Shown here: positions 1 to 7,702 of the stretch, piece by piece
Position numbering within the stretch: position 1 is the stretch's first letter
Layout of the letters: every line of letters starts with the position of its first letter
NCBI GenBank assembly: GCA_035391225.1
Contig: DAOPKN010000011.1
Coordinates: forward strand, 1-64,000
Direction: 5' to 3'
Length of the DNA stretch: 64,000 nt
Source of the DNA: DAOPKN01 sp035391225
GTDB lineage: Bacteria; Thermotogota; Thermotogae; MWEM01
Position numbers and translations under genes: made by a program
The notes under the pieces: model-generated
The model's database searches: none
The model's input: the letters and a program-made list of their open reading frames with translations, nothing else
What the model was told of the DNA's origin: nothing

Positions 1-22
1 CGGTCTCAAAATCCTGGGCAAA

Positions 23-113
23 CACGGGGGTTTGCCCCTACGGTTCCCTTCGCGTTCCTGCATCCTCGGCATTTTCCCTGCAGGCGCACTGGTTCGTAGG
101 GGCCGCCCCCGTG
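23..113. repeat. Imperfect inverted repeat, intergenic palindromic element
   Basis: Positions 23-42 (CACGGGGGTTTGCCCCTACG) and 95-113 (CGTAGGGGCCGCCCCCGTG) are inverted copies that match except for the central bases, separated by about 52 bases. Each arm is itself partly self-complementary, so the stretch could fold into several hairpins. It lies directly upstream of the sensor kinase. This looks like a dispersed intergenic palindrome or small non-autonomous element. A possible degenerate relative with the same GTAGGGGCC/GCCCC theme lies at 28499-28521. Confidence 0.55.
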
Positions 114-154
114 ACGATACCCACACTCCAGTGCGCGGGAAAAAGCGATTGTGA

Positions 155-160
155 TATAAT
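155..160 (+). promoter_or_regulatory. Possible -10 box for the sensor kinase operon
   Basis: TATAAT at 155-160 lies 28 bases before the TTG start at 189. No good -35 box is seen 16-18 bases upstream, so this would be a weak or activator-dependent promoter. It is the only candidate promoter at the head of the long plus-strand run. Confidence 0.4.
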
Positions 161-188
161 TGATCATACCCGGTGCGGGGGGATTTGC

Positions 189-1679
189 TTGCAGGCAAGT
201 ACTACCATCGACCGCTTTCTGATAACCGTTTCTTCTTTCTCGCGGGAGCTGAACACTGCCCGCGAGTCGGTTCATGTTTTCCAGGCCATTCACAAGGTTT
301 TGCGGCGCTTCTTCGAGATCCATTCGGTCTTCGTGCTGGAGGAATCCGACGAAGCGTGGCAGGTGATCCTCAGCGACGATTCTTTCCCCCTACCCCGTGA
401 AGAACTGGATCCCCTGGTAGATCATACCTGCGAGCGCAAGTCGTTTAGCTTCTTTCCCGTGGAAGAGGGCACGTTGTTGGTTCTGCCTTCCTTGCAATCC
501 GGAAAGGTCATCGGCGTGTTCGTGGCCTTTATCCAGAGTGACCCGGAGGAATTCCTCCAGGAGAACGAGAGCATTCTCGGGTTCATCAGTTTCTTCTCCG
601 GGCTGGTGCTGGAAAACCTCCGCTTGTACCATAGGGTCCTGGATGCCTCCCAAGTACAGGAAGAGTTGAAGAGGTATTTCCGCGCCATGTTGGACTCGCT
701 GGACGAATCCATCTGCGTGTGGGATCCGCAGTTCCGAAGGGTGTTTGAGAACGCTTCCTACGCGTCCCTCCAGGTGGACCCTTCTTTCGAGCAAATCTTG
801 AAAGACCTTGCGGCAAAGAGCTTTGAGCAGGAAAAGGGCTTTGCCATCGAAAAGGAAATCCAGGGTAGTTTTTTCTCCTTCAACACCGTGGTGATGGATT
901 CTCCCTTGCAGGTGATTATCCGCATGGAGGATATCACCCACACCAAGGAACTGGAACGGTTGCGCCAGATCGAGAAGATGCGCTCGGAGTTCGTGGCCAA
1001 CATTTCGCACGAGTTGCGCACACCGTTGGCCGCGATCAAGGCCTACGCGGAAACCATCACGGATTCCCTGGAGGCAATGGACTCCGAAACGCTCTCGGAG
1101 TTCATGGGGATTATCCAAGATCAGTCGAACCACTTGGAATTCTTGATCGATCAGCTTTTGGATGTTACCAAGGTGGAAAACCACTCGCTGCAACTGGAGA
1201 TCGAAGACGTGTCGTTGCACGCCCTGATCGAAGAAACCGCCAAGGGACTTGCAAAGTCTTTCGAGAACAACGGTGTGGCGTACCAGGAGAAAATCCCGGA
1301 AGAGGATATCAAGGTTCGAGCGGATCCCAAGCGGATTCGCCAGGTCATCAACAACCTTGTGCTAAACAGCATCAAGTACCGTGACCATGACAAGGAAGAC
1401 CCCATGGTGGGGGTTTGGGCCGAGTGGCAGCACGGAGAAAGCAAGGTGCTGCTTTGCGTGGAGGATAACGGCATCGGGATTCCAGCGGATTACCACCAGA
1501 AAATTTTCGACAAGTTTTTCCGCGTGGATAGTTCGTTGACCTATTCCGTGGAAGGCACCGGGTTGGGGTTGGCCATTACCCGCGAAATCATCGAGAAGCA
1601 CGGCGAAAAGATCTGGTTGGAAAGCGAACCTGGAAAAGGGACCCGCTTCTTTTTCACGCTGCAAAGGGCTGAGGCATAG
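189..1679 (+). CDS. Cytoplasmic PAS-domain sensor histidine kinase
   Basis: A 496-residue histidine kinase of the PhoR/WalK type that autophosphorylates and passes phosphate to a response regulator. The N-terminal ~145 residues look GAF-like, followed by a short coiled coil and a PAS domain at about 160-255. The HisKA H-box SHELRTP puts the phospho-acceptor at H274. The ATPase domain shows the N box (NNLVLNSIKY), G1 (DNGIGIP), F box (FDKFFR) and G2 (GTGLGLA, from residue 456). No membrane segment is present, so it probably senses a cytoplasmic signal. I chose the TTG at 189 because a GGGGGG ribosome site sits 5 bases upstream; an in-frame ATG at 111 has none and lies in the palindromic repeat. 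No response regulator is visible nearby; the next gene starts 1 base after the stop. Confidence 0.85.
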   Translation: MQASTTIDRFLITVSSFSRELNTARESVHVFQAIHKVLRRFFEIHSVFVLEESDEAWQVILSDDSFPLPREELDPLVDHTCERKSFSFFPVEEGTLLVLPSLQSGKVIGVFVAFIQSDPEEFLQENESILGFISFFSGLVLENLRLYHRVLDASQVQEELKRYFRAMLDSLDESICVWDPQFRRVFENASYASLQVDPSFEQILKDLAAKSFEQEKGFAIEKEIQGSFFSFNTVVMDSPLQVIIRMEDITHTKELERLRQIEKMRSEFVANISHELRTPLAAIKAYAETITDSLEAMDSETLSEFMGIIQDQSNHLEFLIDQLLDVTKVENHSLQLEIEDVSLHALIEETAKGLAKSFENNGVAYQEKIPEEDIKVRADPKRIRQVINNLVLNSIKYRDHDKEDPMVGVWAEWQHGESKVLLCVEDNGIGIPADYHQKIFDKFFRVDSSLTYSVEGTGLGLAITREIIEKHGEKIWLESEPGKGTRFFFTLQRAEA

Positions 1680-1680
1680 C

Positions 1681-2526
1681 ATGGACTTGAAAACAACCAT
1701 CCAACAAGTCGAGGGTCTTCCGTCCCCGGATTTCGTGTTGCAGCAAATCGTGGAAACCGCGTCGAGTCCCTCCGCTTCGGCCAAGGAACTCAACGAGGTG
1801 GCTTCCAAGGATCCTGGCTTCGTTTCCAAGATCCTGAAGCTGGCCAACTCCGCGTATTACGGTTTGCCCCGGCGGGTGGCCAAGTTGACCGACGCCATCA
1901 TGATCCTGGGGTTCAAAACGGTGCGCAATATCGCCATGAGTATATTCGCGGGGGAGGAATTTTTCAAGTTCCAGTCTTCCGTGCTGGATATCCGTGACCT
2001 GTGGTCGCATTCCATTGCGGTGGCAGTTACGGCGGAGACCATTTCCGAGCGCATCGGCTATTCCAACAAGGAAGAGATGTTCATGTGCGGGTTGCTGCAC
2101 GATATCGGAAAAACCGTGCAGGGGATCTTGTTTCCCCAGGTTTTCGACGGTATCGTGAACCTTGCCAAGGAAAAGGAAATGCCGTACTACGAGGTGGAGA
2201 AGAAGCTGGACATTCCCACCCACGAGGTGTTCGCAGAGTACTTACTCGAAAAGTGGAATTTCCCGGAAGTTGTGCTGATATCAGCAGCCCGCCACCACAG
2301 GCCGCTTTCGTTGGGGCAATCGATTTACTCGGACGCCTTGTACATCGTGCACATGTCCACGTTCATCTGCGAGCGCTTGGAATTCGGGAACAACGGTTCC
2401 GGTGCACCTATTTCCTTGAAAAAAGAGGTGTGGGACGAACTGGGATTCACCACCCGCATGTTCGTGGATGTTGTGGACATCGTGCGTTCCCGGCGCCAGA
2501 AGATCCAAGAATTCATGAACCTTTAA
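1681..2526 (+). CDS. HDOD domain protein with an HD dyad
   Basis: A 281-residue single-domain HDOD protein. HDOD modules are signalling relatives of HD phosphohydrolases found in regulators of motility, stress and cyclic-nucleotide responses. The HDOD core runs from about residue 12 to 210 (EGLPSPDFVLQQIVE, then SKDPGFVSKILKLANSA). Unlike many HDOD proteins it keeps a clear HD motif, LLHDIGK at H140-D141, and a later RHHRP, so some hydrolase activity is possible. It starts one base after the sensor kinase stop and is probably co-translated, which suggests it acts with the kinase as an output or modulator. The substrate is unknown. Confidence 0.8.
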   Translation: MDLKTTIQQVEGLPSPDFVLQQIVETASSPSASAKELNEVASKDPGFVSKILKLANSAYYGLPRRVAKLTDAIMILGFKTVRNIAMSIFAGEEFFKFQSSVLDIRDLWSHSIAVAVTAETISERIGYSNKEEMFMCGLLHDIGKTVQGILFPQVFDGIVNLAKEKEMPYYEVEKKLDIPTHEVFAEYLLEKWNFPEVVLISAARHHRPLSLGQSIYSDALYIVHMSTFICERLEFGNNGSGAPISLKKEVWDELGFTTRMFVDVVDIVRSRRQKIQEFMNL

Positions 2527-2549
2527 TATTTTTCGACAGGGAGGGTTTT

Positions 2550-3572
2550 ATGCGAGTTGGAATTTTGACGGGCGGAGGAGACTGCCCGGGGTTGAATGCC
2601 GTGGTTCGCGGCATCGTGTACGCGAAAAGACCGGACATGGAAATCTTCGGTTTCATGAATGGCTGGAAAGGTCCCCTGACGGGGGAATACATCAACCTTT
2701 CGGAGGAAGACGTGGAAGGGATCCATATCCTTGGGGGAACCATACTGGGCACATCCCGCACCAATCCCTTCAACAGCGAAGAGGACAAGAAGAAGTTGTT
2801 CGAAAACCTGGAAAAGAACAAGATCGATGCACTCATCGCAATCGGGGGGGACGACACGCTTTCCGTGGCTGCCAAGTTGGCCTCTCTCCATTTCCCAGTG
2901 GTGGGGGTTCCCAAAACGATCGACAACGACGTTTCCCACACGGACTATACCTTCGGTTTCCACACCGCGGTGAACGTGGGAGCAGACGCCATTGACCGCT
3001 TGCACTCCACCGCTCAATCCCACCAGAGGATCTTCTACGTGGAGCTCATGGGGCGAGAGGCAGGTTGGATTGCCCTGGAAGCTGGCATGGCAGCTGGTGC
3101 CCACTTGATTATCATCCCGGAGTACCCCATGCTCATCGAGGAAATCCTGGATATCGTGAAGAAACGAATGAACCGCGGGAAGTACGCGATCGTCGCCGTG
3201 GCGGAAGGGTTCAAGCCCAGTGATCTGGAGGGCGACCTCAACACGCACGACCAAATGGATGCCTTTGGACACATCCGGTTGGGCGGAATTGCCCATTACC
3301 TCGCGGAGTTGACAAAGGAACGCCTTGGCTACGATACCCGTTCGGTGGTTCTGGGCCACCTGCTGCGCGGTGGAACACCGACCGCCTTCGACCGCATCCT
3401 GGGGACACGCTACGGGGTGCAGGCCATGGAACTCATCAAGAAAGGGGACTACGGGCGCATGGTCGCCTTGAGTGGAAACGAGATCGTCTCCGTTCCCGTG
3501 GAGTATGCAGTTGCCACGAAAAAGCTCGTTCCCTACGAGTATTACAAGATGTGTAGCCTTTTCTTTGGATGA
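2550..3572 (+). CDS. pfp: PPi-type 6-phosphofructokinase
   Basis: A 340-residue phosphofructokinase converting fructose 6-phosphate to fructose 1,6-bisphosphate. Two signatures indicate pyrophosphate rather than ATP as donor: GGDD at residues 99-102, where ATP enzymes have GGDG, and PKTID at 121-125, where ATP enzymes have PGTID. D125 is the expected catalytic base. The MGREAGW and RGGTPTAFDR substrate motifs are intact and the length fits the short bacterial family. A PPi enzyme would make the step reversible and save ATP, common in anaerobes. ATG at 2550 follows a GGGAGGG ribosome site. The upstream gap is 23 bases and the downstream gap 58, within an operon-like run. Confidence 0.9.
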   Translation: MRVGILTGGGDCPGLNAVVRGIVYAKRPDMEIFGFMNGWKGPLTGEYINLSEEDVEGIHILGGTILGTSRTNPFNSEEDKKKLFENLEKNKIDALIAIGGDDTLSVAAKLASLHFPVVGVPKTIDNDVSHTDYTFGFHTAVNVGADAIDRLHSTAQSHQRIFYVELMGREAGWIALEAGMAAGAHLIIIPEYPMLIEEILDIVKKRMNRGKYAIVAVAEGFKPSDLEGDLNTHDQMDAFGHIRLGGIAHYLAELTKERLGYDTRSVVLGHLLRGGTPTAFDRILGTRYGVQAMELIKKGDYGRMVALSGNEIVSVPVEYAVATKKLVPYEYYKMCSLFFG

Positions 3573-3630
3573 TCGGCTTTTCCGGGTTTTTGGGGCAGGG
3601 AAAAGGGAAAAAGACCATGGAGGTGGTGCC

Positions 3631-4152
3631 ATGAAAGAACAGCATCCCACGGTTCGCTGGGCAAAAATGGTGATCGAGAGTTTCATAAAAAGAGGGCAGA
3701 TTCCAGAGCTTCCCGAAGACCTTCCCGCCCAGATGTTGCAATCGCAGGCGGGTGTCTTCGTTTCCCTGCACGGTCCCGGAAATACCCTTCGTGGGTGTAT
3801 TGGCACCATCGTTCCCACGAAAAAGAACGTTGCCATGGAAATTCGGTCCAACGCCATTGCCGCAGCGGTAAACGACCCCCGCTTCGAACCCCTTCACCCG
3901 TCCGAATTGGAAGGGTTGGAGGTCAGCGTGGACCTGTTGGGCCCCCCGGAACCCGTGAAGGATTCTTCCGAGCTTGACCCGAAGAAGTTCGGCGTCATCG
4001 TGGAAAATGGCTTCAAGAAGGGCCTGCTTCTTCCCGACTTGGAGGGAGTGGACACCGTGGAACAACAAATCCAGATTGCCCGTAAGAAAGCAGGAATCTG
4101 GGAGGATGAACCCGTGCAGCTGTATCGTTTTACGGTGGAGCGGTTTCATTAG
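3631..4152 (+). CDS. amrA: AmmeMemoRadiSam system protein A (AMMECR1 domain)
   Basis: A 173-residue AMMECR1-domain protein, the A component of the conserved but biochemically obscure AmmeMemoRadiSam set (AMMECR1, Memo-like, radical SAM). The conserved LRGCIGT motif, the NAIAAAVNDPRF helix and the FGVIVENGFKKGLLLPDLEGV strand-loop are all present, and it is full length for the family. ATG at 3631 follows a GGAGGTGG ribosome site. It lies 21 bases before the radical SAM partner gene, so the two are almost surely one unit. The Memo-like component (AmrB) is not in the window. Confidence 0.88.
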   Translation: MKEQHPTVRWAKMVIESFIKRGQIPELPEDLPAQMLQSQAGVFVSLHGPGNTLRGCIGTIVPTKKNVAMEIRSNAIAAAVNDPRFEPLHPSELEGLEVSVDLLGPPEPVKDSSELDPKKFGVIVENGFKKGLLLPDLEGVDTVEQQIQIARKKAGIWEDEPVQLYRFTVERFH

Positions 4153-4173
4153 GAGAGCAAAAGGAGGTTTAGG

Positions 4174-5163
4174 ATGAGAGAAGCCCTTTTTTACGAGGAG
4201 CTGGGAGATGAAATCCTCCGTTGTAACTTGTGCCCCCAACACTGCGAGATTCCGGAAGGAGGCGTGGGAATGTGCCGCACCCGGAAGAACGAGCACGGGG
4301 TGCTGTACACGTTGAACTACGGGAGGATCTCTTCGATTGCCATGGATCCCGTGGAGAAGAAACCCTTGTACCACTTCCACCCCGGGTCCAAGGTCCTTTC
4401 GGTGGGTTCGTGGGGGTGCAACATGACCTGCCCGTGGTGCCAAAACTGGGAAATTGCCCACGAAACACCGCAAACCCAAAGGGTTTCTCCGGAGCGTTTG
4501 ATCGACATCGCGGTGGACCGAGGGGCACCGGGGATCGCGTATACCTACAACGAGCCCGTGGTTTGGTTCGAGTTCGTGCTCGATACCTCGCGCATGGCAA
4601 GTGCGGAAGGCCTGTACAACGTACTGGTCACAAACGGTTACATCGCCTCCGAACCGTTCAAGCTGTTGCTGTCTACCATCCAAGCCATGAACATCGACTT
4701 GAAGGGTTTCACGGAGAAGTTCTACCGCAAGCGTTGTGCCGCCGACGTGGAATTGGTGAAGAAAAACATCGCCACCGCGGTGGAGGTAGGAATTCACGTG
4801 GAGCTGACCACATTGCTCATCCCCGGGGAAAACGACAGCCCGGAAGAAATGGAAGAGCAAGCGCAATGGATTGCGTCCCTCAACCCGGATATCCCGCTTC
4901 ACCTGAGCCTGTACTACCCCGCGTACAAGTTCAATAAGCCGGAAACGGAGCTGGATACCGCAGTGTCCTTGCGGCAAATCGCCCAGAAATACCTGCGGTA
5001 CGTCTACATTGGCAACCAAAGCGATTCCGCGTACCAAACCACCTCGTGTCCCTTCTGTGGCAATACCCTGGTGGAAAGAAAAGGCTACCAGACGCACGTA
5101 GTGGGCGTAAACGAAGGAGGAAAATGTTCTGAATGCAACAGCGCGATAAAAATGATCTTGTGA
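4174..5163 (+). CDS. amrS: AmmeMemoRadiSam system radical SAM enzyme
   Basis: A 329-residue radical SAM protein, third member of the AmmeMemoRadiSam set. The 4Fe-4S SAM motif is CNMTCPWC with cysteines 82, 86 and 89 (Cx3Cx2C). The N-terminus carries the family's extra CNLCPQHC pair and GMCRTR, and the C-terminus has a small zinc-ribbon-like CPFCGN...KCSEC segment typical of this subgroup. It would generate a 5'-deoxyadenosyl radical; the substrate is unknown. AGGAGG precedes the ATG at 4174. Its last 31 bases overlap the ApbE gene, suggesting coupling to a flavin-related function. Confidence 0.9.
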   Translation: MREALFYEELGDEILRCNLCPQHCEIPEGGVGMCRTRKNEHGVLYTLNYGRISSIAMDPVEKKPLYHFHPGSKVLSVGSWGCNMTCPWCQNWEIAHETPQTQRVSPERLIDIAVDRGAPGIAYTYNEPVVWFEFVLDTSRMASAEGLYNVLVTNGYIASEPFKLLLSTIQAMNIDLKGFTEKFYRKRCAADVELVKKNIATAVEVGIHVELTTLLIPGENDSPEEMEEQAQWIASLNPDIPLHLSLYYPAYKFNKPETELDTAVSLRQIAQKYLRYVYIGNQSDSAYQTTSCPFCGNTLVERKGYQTHVVGVNEGGKCSECNSAIKMIL

Positions 5164-6188
5164 GACTTTCCCGCCGCACGTGGTTTTTGACCTACGCGCT
5201 GATTGGTTTCCTTCTCGTGCTGGGAGCCGCCTTCGTGTTTCGGAAACCACCTCCCTACGAGGTGGAAGACCGTTTGCTGCTGGGTACCCACATTCGTGTG
5301 GCCGTCAGCTCCCAGAAAAACCCCTCAGCGATCCTCGATGCCATCTGGCGGGAAATGCGCCGCATCGAGGCCAAGTATTCGTCCCACGTTTCGCAGAGCG
5401 AAGTCTCCCGGATCAATGCTTTTGCTCCCGGGAAAGCCGTCCCCTTGGATGAAGAAACCCTTTTCCTCTTCGAGCGGGCACTGGAATGGTCTCGGGTCAC
5501 TGCGGGCGCTTTCGATATCGCACTGGGAAACCTCGTTTCCGCGTGGGGTTTCGACCGCGTTTCCGAAAGCGATTTCTCCGCGCGTGTTCCCACGCAAGCG
5601 GAGTTGGAGGCAGCGTTGTCGTCCAGTGGATGGCAGTTGGTGGAAATTTCCGGCCAGCAACTTTTCCTCCAAGGAGGGGTACAACTTGACCTGGGAGCGT
5701 TCGTGAAAGGATACGCGGTGGACAGGGCGGTGCAGGTCGCCAAGGGTTTGGACCCGGAATGCACGGGGTACGTGGATGCAGGAGGGGACATTGGAATCAT
5801 CGGCCCCAAGTTTGGAGGGGCCAACTGGGTGGTGCAGGTGCAAAACCCCCGGCCAACGTCGCAGGATTTCTTCGAAGCAGCTTTTCTCAACCAAGGGGCC
5901 ATCGCCACTTCCGGAGACTACGAACGCTTTTTCCTCGTGGAGGGCAAAAGGTACCACCACATCCTGGACCCGTTTTCCGGATACCCTTCCACGCGCTGGA
6001 TTTCCGTCACGGTAATCGCTCCTTCTGCACTGGACGCCGACGCGTTGGCAACCGCCGCATTCAACATGGAACGGGAACAAGTGATGCAGCTGTTTCCCCG
6101 TTTCGGGGCCCAGGCATTGCTCGTCGACTCCCAGGGAGACGTGTACAAAACCCCGGGTTGGGCCTTTTTTTCCGAGGACCATCCCTGA
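5133..6188 (+). CDS. apbE: FAD:protein FMN transferase (ApbE)
   Basis: A 351-residue ApbE-family enzyme that splits FAD and attaches FMN to Thr/Ser of exported redox proteins. One N-terminal membrane anchor (about residues 17-36) places the catalytic domain outside the cytoplasmic membrane. Family motifs include DLGAFVKGYAVDRA, DAGGDIGIIG, TSGDYERF and HHILDP, with a DADALATAAF metal-site loop near the C-terminus. The ATG at 5133 overlaps amrS by 31 bases and has GGAGG about 11 bases upstream; an in-frame GTG at 5160 is an alternative. It is followed one base later by a NusG-II protein and then a Gx transporter, a grouping seen in other anaerobes. No FMN-binding target protein is seen here. 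Confidence 0.9.
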   Translation: MQQRDKNDLVRLSRRTWFLTYALIGFLLVLGAAFVFRKPPPYEVEDRLLLGTHIRVAVSSQKNPSAILDAIWREMRRIEAKYSSHVSQSEVSRINAFAPGKAVPLDEETLFLFERALEWSRVTAGAFDIALGNLVSAWGFDRVSESDFSARVPTQAELEAALSSSGWQLVEISGQQLFLQGGVQLDLGAFVKGYAVDRAVQVAKGLDPECTGYVDAGGDIGIIGPKFGGANWVVQVQNPRPTSQDFFEAAFLNQGAIATSGDYERFFLVEGKRYHHILDPFSGYPSTRWISVTVIAPSALDADALATAAFNMEREQVMQLFPRFGAQALLVDSQGDVYKTPGWAFFSEDHP

Positions 6189-6189
6189 A

Positions 6190-6603
6190 GTGACGGGCCA
6201 CCCGGAGCGATCTCGAACCATCGCGTTCTTTCGCCCAGGTGACATTTTCGTGGGCATGGCCGTGCTTTTTTTCGCGCTCCTTCCCCTTCTTGCTCGCCCC
6301 GGAGAGGCGTCCCCTTCCCAGGTGGAAGTTTGGGTGGAGGGGCAATTGTTGCTTCTCCTCTCGCTCGACCAGGAGGGTACGTTCCCGGTACGGTACGACG
6401 GAGAGGAGCGCATGCAAATCCAAATCCAGCGTGGAACCGTCCGCGTCACGCAAAGCGCCTGTCCCCAGAAGTTGTGCATGCAGCACGGCCCCCTTTCCCA
6501 TCCTTGGGATGTGATCGTCTGCCTTCCCGGCAAAATCCTGGTTCGTTTCCGGCCTCCATCGCACCCCTCTTTCCAGGGGGAATTTGACCTCGTGACCCGC
6601 TGA
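6190..6603 (+). CDS. NusG domain II-containing membrane-anchored protein
   Basis: A 137-residue protein with one N-terminal transmembrane segment (about residues 19-36) and an extracytoplasmic NusG domain II. The signature CPQKLCMQHG, with its cysteine pair, is the usual mark of this stand-alone domain; the fold is known but the biochemical role is not. GTG at 6190 starts one base after apbE. Its place between apbE and a Gx-type transporter suggests a part in membrane redox or flavin chemistry, which is inference. Confidence 0.8.
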   Translation: MTGHPERSRTIAFFRPGDIFVGMAVLFFALLPLLARPGEASPSQVEVWVEGQLLLLLSLDQEGTFPVRYDGEERMQIQIQRGTVRVTQSACPQKLCMQHGPLSHPWDVIVCLPGKILVRFRPPSHPSFQGEFDLVTR

Positions 6604-6617
6604 AGGAGTGCGGTACA

Positions 6618-7124
6618 TTGAAATCCAAGCAAATCGTGATCCTTTCCCTTCTCACCTCGCTGGCTTCCGTGGTGTATTTCCTGGAGAGTTTCGTCCCCCT
6701 CCCCGTGCCCATTCCGGGGTTGAAATGGGGCTTTTCCAATGCGGTCGTACTGATGGTACTGGGGCTTTTTGGCCCAAAAAATGCTATAATCGTCACGGTT
6801 TGCAAGGGCCTACTGGGCTCTTTGCTGGCCGGAAGGCTTTTTTCACCGGCTTTTTTCCTGGGGACGGTCGGAGGAGTGGGGGGCGCGAGTACGATGGCCC
6901 TTCTTTTCCGGGCGAACCGTTTCGGTTTGGTGGGAATCAGTCTTGGGGGAGCATTGGTGAACAACCTTTTGCAACTCACGCTTGCGGCGACCTGGCTACT
7001 GGGCAACCAGGGGGTCTTCCTGTTGACGCCCCTCGTGGTGCTGATGGGAAGTTTCTCGGCAATCGCAAACGCATTCCTTGCCCGTGGAGGACTAAGATGG
7101 TTGAACAAAGTTCCTACTCGTTGA
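6618..7124 (+). CDS. Gx transporter family integral membrane protein
   Basis: A 168-residue very hydrophobic protein with about five membrane segments, matching the Gx transporter family (once called heptaprenyl diphosphate synthase component I). Recognisable pieces are the opening LTSLASVVYFLES, LPVPIPGLKWGFSN and GKNAI-like loop, and the GSLLAGRLFSPAF and GGALVNNLLQ segments. TTG at 6618 follows GAAGGAG. It is the third gene of an apbE-NusG-II-Gx module. The substrate is unknown; small-molecule uptake linked to flavin or isoprenoid metabolism has been guessed for the family. The 3' end overlaps maf by 28 bases. Confidence 0.8.
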   Translation: MKSKQIVILSLLTSLASVVYFLESFVPLPVPIPGLKWGFSNAVVLMVLGLFGPKNAIIVTVCKGLLGSLLAGRLFSPAFFLGTVGGVGGASTMALLFRANRFGLVGISLGGALVNNLLQLTLAATWLLGNQGVFLLTPLVVLMGSFSAIANAFLARGGLRWLNKVPTR

Positions 7125-7702
7125 TCCTCGCTTCCACCTCCCCGCGTCGGCGGCAGTTGGTGCAACTTCTGGGTATGCGCGTGGAATCCGTGGATGCGGG
7201 GTTGTCCGAAGAGTATTCCCGCAAAGAACATCCGGAAGAAATCGTGGTGGATATCGCTTCCCAGAAGAAGCGGGCCTACCTGGAAACCATGGTACCCACT
7301 CCCGGCAAGGTGTTGTTGGCAGCCGATACCGCGGTTTTCTTGGAGGGAAGGCAACTGGGAAAACCGCGTGACGAGGGCGATGCGGTGCGGATGCTCCAGG
7401 CGTTGTCGGGCAATTGGCACGAGGTGCTCACCGGGGTGGACTTGCGCATCTTCTTCGAAAAGGGTGGGGTACAGGACGTGTTCTTCTGCGAGAAAACCCG
7501 CGTGAAGTTCCGTCGCCTTCCCCATTCCTCCATCGTTGCCTACGCCACCTCGAAGATCCCGTTGGACAAGGCCGGGGCTTACGGCATACAAGATTACGGC
7601 GCCCTATTCGTGGAAAGCATCGTGGGCGATTTCTACAACGTGATGGGTCTGCCCCTTGGGCGCATCTGGGAAGTGCTCAAGGATTACGAGGTATTGGTTT
7701 GA
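7097..7702 (+). CDS. maf: Maf family nucleotide pyrophosphatase
   Basis: A 201-residue Maf/YhdE-type nucleoside triphosphate pyrophosphatase that hydrolyses non-canonical or modified nucleotides such as dTTP/UTP analogues. The substrate loop ASTSPRR lies at the N-terminus, and AADTAV with KPRD and TGV follow; the C-terminal KAGAYGIQDYG and VGDFYNVMGLP motifs are intact. ATG at 7097 is preceded by GGAGG and overlaps the Gx gene by 28 bases. The stop overlaps the radC start by 4 bases. A maf-radC pair is a conserved arrangement in many bacteria. Confidence 0.9.
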   Translation: MVEQSSYSLILASTSPRRRQLVQLLGMRVESVDAGLSEEYSRKEHPEEIVVDIASQKKRAYLETMVPTPGKVLLAADTAVFLEGRQLGKPRDEGDAVRMLQALSGNWHEVLTGVDLRIFFEKGGVQDVFFCEKTRVKFRRLPHSSIVAYATSKIPLDKAGAYGIQDYGALFVESIVGDFYNVMGLPLGRIWEVLKDYEVLV

